NCBI GenBank assembly: GCA_964419545.1
Contig: CAYQQU010000013.1
Location: forward strand, 1-64,000
DNA: 64,000 bases
Direction: 5' to 3'
Source of the DNA: CAYQQU01 sp964419545
Lineage (GTDB): Bacteria; Bacteroidota; Bacteroidia; Chitinophagales; Saprospiraceae
Shown: positions 60,341 to 64,000 of the stretch, piece after piece
Layout of the letters: each line of letters starts with the position of its first letter
Numbering within the stretch: the stretch's first letter is position 1
Notes under the pieces: generated by a model
What the model was told of the DNA's origin: nothing
Seen by the model: the letters and a program-made list of their open reading frames with translations, nothing else
Databases searched by the model: none
Translations under genes and position numbers: made by a program

Positions 60341-61867
60341 ATGAATCTCGACTTTCTTGAGGAACTTGGCCTGCAACCGGAAAATGCCGGCTCTTCTACC
60401 GGCCTTCGCTCCGGCGATTCCGGCCATTACATCGAATCGCACTCTCCCGTCGACGGCCGCCTGATCGGTAAGGTGAGCCGGACGACGCGCGAAGAATACG
60501 ACCAGATCATCACCACCGCCGACGAAGCCTTCCGGGTATGGCGGGAAATTCCCGCACCCAAACGCGGCGAGATCGTTCGCCAGTACGGGGAAGTGCTGCG
60601 CGAAAAAAAAGACGCCCTGGGCCGGCTCGTCAGCTTTGAAATGGGGAAAAGCCTCCAGGAAGGCTGGGGGGAAGTACAGGAAATGATCGACATCTGCGAC
60701 TTCGCGGTCGGCCTGTCCCGGCAGCTATACGGCCTCACCATCGCTTCCGAACGCCCCCATCACCGCATGATGGAACAGTGGCATCCCCTCGGCGTCGTCG
60801 GCGTCATCTCCGCTTTTAACTTTCCGGTGGCTGTATGGTCGTGGAATACGATGGTAGCCCTCGTTTGCGGCGACGTCGTCGTCTGGAAACCTTCCGAAAA
60901 GACCCCCCTCTGCGGGGTAGCCTGCCAGAACCTCTTCCACAAAGTACTGCGCAACAACCAGGTGCCGGAAGGCGTCGTCAACCTGATCAACGGCAATTAT
61001 GAGGTCGGGGAGTTCATGACCGGCGACCAGCGGGTGCCCCTCGTTTCGGCAACCGGCAGTATCCGCATGGGGAAAATCGTGGGCGCCGCCGTAGCGCAAC
61101 GCCTCGGTAAAACCATCCTCGAACTGGGCGGCAACAACGGCATCATCATCACTCCCTCCGCGGATATGAACCTGGTGCTCACCGGCGCCCTCTTCGGCGC
61201 CGTCGGCACCGCCGGCCAGCGCTGCACCACTACCCGCCGCCTGATCGTACACGAAGAGGTTTACGATGAAGTGAAAAACAAACTGGCCAACGCCTACGGC
61301 CAGCTCCGGATCGGCAATCCGCTCGATGAAAATAACCACGTCGGACCGCTCATCGATAAGGAAGCCGTACAGAATTATCTCGACGCCCTGGAGAAGATCA
61401 AAGCCGAAGGCGGCAGTATGGTCGTCGAAGGCGGCGCCCTCAGCGGGGAAGGCTACGAAAGCGGCTGCTACGTCAAACCCTGCATCGCCGAGGTAGGGCA
61501 CGATTTCGAAATTGTACATACCGAAACCTTCGCGCCTATCCTGTACCTCATCAAATACGGTACGCTACAGGAAGCCGTGAACTACCACAACGAGGTGCCC
61601 CAGGGCCTCTCGTCGGCGATCATGACCAACAACATGCGCGAAGCGGAATTTTTCCTCTCCGCGGCCGGCTCCGACTGCGGCATCGCCAACGTCAACATCG
61701 GCACCAGCGGCGCGGAGATCGGCGGGGCCTTCGGCGGCGAAAAAGAAACGGGCGGCGGCCGCGAATCCGGCTCCGACGCCTGGAAAGCTTATATGCGACG
61801 ACAGACCAATACCATTAATTACAGCGACCAGATCCCGCTGGCGCAGGGTATTAAGTTTGATGTTTAG
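60341..61867 (+). CDS. ALDH7-type aldehyde dehydrogenase (L-piperidine-6-carboxylate/alpha-aminoadipate semialdehyde dehydrogenase)
   Basis: The 508-residue NAD-dependent enzyme carries the catalytic Cys295 in GTAGQRCTTTRR and the general base Glu261 in LELGGNNGIIITP. The antiquitin (ALDH7) subtype is suggested by AFNFPVAVWSWNTMVALVCG, ETFAPILYLIKY and the C-terminal NVNIGTSGAEIGGAFGGEK. This subtype oxidises alpha-aminoadipic semialdehyde in lysine breakdown. A lysine 6-aminotransferase or dehydrogenase partner is not nearby. A long inverted repeat follows the stop codon. Confidence 0.92.
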   Translation: MNLDFLEELGLQPENAGSSTGLRSGDSGHYIESHSPVDGRLIGKVSRTTREEYDQIITTADEAFRVWREIPAPKRGEIVRQYGEVLREKKDALGRLVSFEMGKSLQEGWGEVQEMIDICDFAVGLSRQLYGLTIASERPHHRMMEQWHPLGVVGVISAFNFPVAVWSWNTMVALVCGDVVVWKPSEKTPLCGVACQNLFHKVLRNNQVPEGVVNLINGNYEVGEFMTGDQRVPLVSATGSIRMGKIVGAAVAQRLGKTILELGGNNGIIITPSADMNLVLTGALFGAVGTAGQRCTTTRRLIVHEEVYDEVKNKLANAYGQLRIGNPLDENNHVGPLIDKEAVQNYLDALEKIKAEGGSMVVEGGALSGEGYESGCYVKPCIAEVGHDFEIVHTETFAPILYLIKYGTLQEAVNYHNEVPQGLSSAIMTNNMREAEFFLSAAGSDCGIANVNIGTSGAEIGGAFGGEKETGGGRESGSDAWKAYMRRQTNTINYSDQIPLAQGIKFDV

Positions 61868-61968
61868 TGGTTGGTTGGTTGGTCTTTGGTTGTTGGTCTT
61901 TGGTCTTTAGCAATTTCAGGACGCCAAAGACCAAAGACTAAAGACCAAAAACCAACCAAACAAACAAC
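61868..61968. repeat. Long imperfect inverted repeat of GGTCTTTGG units (bidirectional terminator-like)
   Basis: A T/G-rich arm (61868-61908) built from repeated TTGG and GGTCTTTGGT units faces its A/C-rich complement (61926-61968) across 17 bases. It fills the whole gap between two convergent genes and starts at the base after the ALDH stop codon. Confidence 0.65.
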
Positions 61969-62867
61969 TACTTCCACAAAGGCGCGGGGTACTTCCCTTC
62001 TTCCGTGAGCTTTTTGAAAGCGTCCTGCACCATGGGTTTGTCTTCCTGGTAGGTTACGCCATACCACTTTTCGGAATTGGGCAGTACGGAGAGCTTGTGG
62101 GTGCCTTCTTCCACCAGCCGGTTGATGACCAGCGGGATATAGAACTCCGCTTTGGGGTTGTCGGGATTTTCGGCGACGAATTTCAGGAAATCTTCGCGGA
62201 GGATTTCGAAGATATTCGGATGGAAGCCCCAGATGTTCATCGATACCAGCGAATCGACGGCGAGGGGTTTGAGTTCGCCGTCTTCTTCATAGGCGACGCC
62301 GTCGCCTTGCCAGCGCACTTTATGGCGCTCCACTACTTCGGTGAGGTATCCGTTTTCGTCCATAGCCGCAACGCCGCGGTTGACATGGCCGGCGTCGGAA
62401 AGGGTTTTGGACAATTCGTAGCCGATCATTGCGTAATGATCGGGGGCGCATTTGTCGCGCAGGAAATCGGCCAGGGCGTGGATGCCGGATATGCCGTAAT
62501 AATCGTCGGCGTTGATCACCGCAAAAGGTTCCTGAATGGCTTCGTGCGCCACCAGCACTGCATGGGCCGTACCCCAGGGTTTTTGCCGTTCGGGAATGTT
62601 GTCGAGGCCTTCGATCGGAGTATTGATCTCCTGATAGACGTAGGCCGATTCGATCTGGTCGTCAAATTTTCCGCCGAACTTTTCCTTGAAAGCATCCTCG
62701 ATGTCGGGGCGAATAACGAAAACGACCTTCCCGAATCCGGCGCGGATCGCATCGTAGATGGAATATTCAATAATGGCTTCGTCGTGGGGTCCCACCCCGT
62801 CAACCTGCTTGAGGCCGCCGTAGCGACTGCCCATGCCGGCTGCGAGAATCAATAGCGTTGGTTTCAT
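61968..62867 (-). CDS. Sugar-phosphate nucleotidyltransferase
   Basis: The protein (299 residues from ATG 62867) begins TLLILAAGMGSRYGGLKQVD, the nucleotide-binding signature of sugar-1-phosphate nucleotidyltransferases. It has the metal-binding FAVINADDYYG and a sugar-binding GYELSKTLSDAGHVNRGV region. The nucleotide (dTTP, UTP) and sugar cannot be fixed from sequence. It makes an activated sugar for cell-surface or storage glycans. The annotated start is ATG 62867, since ATG 62876 only adds three residues. Confidence 0.88.
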   Translation of the reverse strand: MKPTLLILAAGMGSRYGGLKQVDGVGPHDEAIIEYSIYDAIRAGFGKVVFVIRPDIEDAFKEKFGGKFDDQIESAYVYQEINTPIEGLDNIPERQKPWGTAHAVLVAHEAIQEPFAVINADDYYGISGIHALADFLRDKCAPDHYAMIGYELSKTLSDAGHVNRGVAAMDENGYLTEVVERHKVRWQGDGVAYEEDGELKPLAVDSLVSMNIWGFHPNIFEILREDFLKFVAENPDNPKAEFYIPLVINRLVEEGTHKLSVLPNSEKWYGVTYQEDKPMVQDAFKKLTEEGKYPAPLWK

Positions 62868-63064
62868 GAATGACAAATGATTTATGACAGATGTTTCCTA
62901 ATCGAATACCGGTCGCCTGTGAAAAAGCATCAGCCCAAGATGCTGTTGGCCATGCCAGGCGCTAGGGAATTGCATTTTTGGAGTAGCCTCCGGTGAGCGA
63001 CCCTAAAATTGGCATATTTGCCGAATTAAAGCAAATGGAAATAGAAAAAATTCGAATTCGACGG

Positions 63065-63727
63065 TCAACGGTTGTTCAATTCCTCTACAAATCGGCTGAC
63101 CTGCCGGTCAACCCGCCAGCGATGAAAGAGGTTTCCGCCGACCAGCACCACACAACCCAGAGCAAAGATGGTGATGCGCGAGCGCTCAACCAAAGGAGCG
63201 TGCATTTGATAGAAAGGCCGAACCAGGAGCACCTCAATGGAAATAACCAGCGCGGTAAGTAAAAAGAGGAATATACTGACGGCGCGGGCGTGCTGCAACA
63301 GGGCCGGCTCTTTTTTGCGGAGGCATTTTTTGAGAAAAAGACAGGCGTCGGAGTTGCTCGTATCCATACGCAATAACTCTTTGAGGATGTACTCCGCCCG
63401 GTCAAAGTCGTGGGTCTGATAGCAGGAAGCTGCTTTGCGAAACAACATCTTCCGGAAAATGTCTTCCCCCCGAAAAATAACGATGTTGCGCTGAATGACG
63501 GCTTCAATGACGAGGTCTACCATCAACAAATGCTTCTGGTAGGCCCCGATCTCGAAAAGGGCGTCGACATAGGCCGTCAGCATGTCGAAATATTCCTGCT
63601 CATCCAGCCGACGGATATTCGCTTCGTGATCTTCGTAGAAATGAACGATCTTTCGATAATCGTTGATTTCGATCTCTTTGAAGTCGCGATAAACCTTACT
63701 GTGATATGTCGACTGGTAATAGGCCAT
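63065..63727 (-). CDS. Putative membrane protein with TPR-like helices
   Basis: I do not recognise this 220-residue protein. The first 130 residues look alpha-helical, with a TPR-like pair (KAASCYQTHDFDRAEYILKE, LLRMDTSNSDACLFLKKCL). Two hydrophobic segments follow (ARAVSIFLFLLTALVISIEV and RITIFALGCVVLVGGNLF), then a basic tail. It overlaps the preceding cyclase gene by one base (TAATG arrangement), so the two are likely translationally coupled. The name 'membrane protein' is the most that the sequence supports. Confidence 0.7.
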   Translation of the reverse strand: MAYYQSTYHSKVYRDFKEIEINDYRKIVHFYEDHEANIRRLDEQEYFDMLTAYVDALFEIGAYQKHLLMVDLVIEAVIQRNIVIFRGEDIFRKMLFRKAASCYQTHDFDRAEYILKELLRMDTSNSDACLFLKKCLRKKEPALLQHARAVSIFLFLLTALVISIEVLLVRPFYQMHAPLVERSRITIFALGCVVLVGGNLFHRWRVDRQVSRFVEELNNR

Positions 63728-64000
63728 TAAACTGGTTCGAGCTCATAGAGTACCGGTTTGCTGGGACTGACGTCAATCTCGAAACTGGCAACCTGAATAT
63801 TCAACAAATATAAACCATCACGGATAGAATTGTTTACAAAAATCAGCTCGGATATCGTGGCGTCCCCGCGAGTCGCTTCCGGATACTGCCAGAACGCCCG
63901 GTGCGCCAGCAGCTTACCGCCGTCCTCTTCGCGGTCGACCGACGGCAAATCGATCAGTAAGTGACGCACGCCGCGCCCGGCCAGCCATTGGGCCGCCCGG
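63727..64000 (-). CDS. Cyclase family protein (kynurenine formamidase-like), cut by the window edge
   Basis: Only the C-terminal 90 residues are in the window. The frame remains open at 64000, so the 5' part lies beyond it. The visible sequence includes GVRHLLIDLPSVDREEDGGK and LLAHRAFWQYPE. It ends SISELIF-like (ISELIFVNNSIRDGLYLLN) and SPSKPVLYELEP, the closing blocks of the cyclase/kynurenine formamidase-like metal-dependent hydrolases. The metal-binding His motif would be upstream. The stop codon overlaps the start of the next gene by one base. Confidence 0.8.
   Translation of the reverse strand, partial: RAAQWLAGRGVRHLLIDLPSVDREEDGGKLLAHRAFWQYPEATRGDATISELIFVNNSIRDGLYLLNIQVASFEIDVSPSKPVLYELEPV

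Noticed and set aside
62993..63262. 89-codon plus-strand frame
   Set aside because: Largely antisense to the membrane protein gene at 63065-63727, which has clear TM segments. Treated as a shadow.

Overview
The window is a compact chromosomal segment (roughly 55% GC by eye) from a member of the Bacteroidota, most likely a Saprospiria/Lewinella-type marine bacterium. The phylum call rests on phylum-restricted families (DUF4249, DUF4175, DUF4837, DUF4834, DUF3127, a two-part TonB receptor/lipoprotein locus), on -7 promoter elements of the form TAnnTTTG, on many SPII lipoproteins, and on weak or absent Shine-Dalgarno sequences. A mevalonate-pathway enzyme (diphosphomevalonate decarboxylase) and an alpha-oxoamine synthase related to sphingolipid/sulfonolipid synthases fit that class. 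The class-level placement is inference. I saw no rRNA, tRNA, CRISPR array, prophage or plasmid module, and no recognisable defence system.

Layout. 0-4 kb: BamA/TamA-like barrel, dapD, pth, a GT-B glycosyltransferase and a tiny Cys-rich lipoprotein. 4-7.5 kb (minus strand): HU, a TPR lipoprotein, a 31-residue ribosomal-type microprotein and RNase G behind a structured 435-nt leader. 7.7-11.8 kb: yicC-gmk-apaG facing RidA and recJ. 12-16 kb: TonB receptor plus DUF4249 lipoprotein, and an OmpA-like lipoprotein. 16.5-24.8 kb: alpha/beta hydrolase, M1 aminopeptidase, a 162-bp MITE, a giant DUF4175 coiled-coil protein, an RsbW-like protein and ybeY. 24.9-29.7 kb: thrABC. 29.9-35.2 kb: second M1 peptidase, mvaD, rhodanese lipoprotein and alpha-oxoamine synthase. 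35.3-39.3 kb: minus-strand GT39-GT2-Nramp-like operon. 39.3-43.4 kb: M15 dipeptidase, MoxR ATPase, DUF4837 lipoprotein, and an ECF sigma factor with a small zinc-finger partner. 43.5-51.5 kb (minus): htpG, a gene-free interval with the second MITE copy and candidate RNA hairpins, an M28 peptidase, rpiB and a DUF2723 membrane protein. 51.7-54.4 kb: DUF4834, RluA-type synthase, rsmG, DUF3127, and a Trp-repeat secreted protein. 54.4-59 kb (minus): bcp, Kazal-type lipoprotein, M23 peptidase, aat, pdxA. 59-64 kb: rsmA, YqeY, ALDH7-type dehydrogenase, then minus-strand nucleotidyltransferase, membrane protein and a cyclase cut by the window edge.

The most notable non-coding signals are: (i) two identical 16-bp palindromes of parS type 388 bp apart, one inside thrC and one at the centre of a perfect 54-bp palindrome just after it, suggesting an origin-proximal ParB-loading locus; (ii) two identical 164-bp inverted-repeat segments, each flanked by a 3-bp duplication of the form TNA, i.e. 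a recently active MITE; (iii) a second, smaller dispersed hairpin repeat; and (iv) a hairpin series ending in a terminator with no gene, downstream of the second MITE. Most other content is housekeeping.
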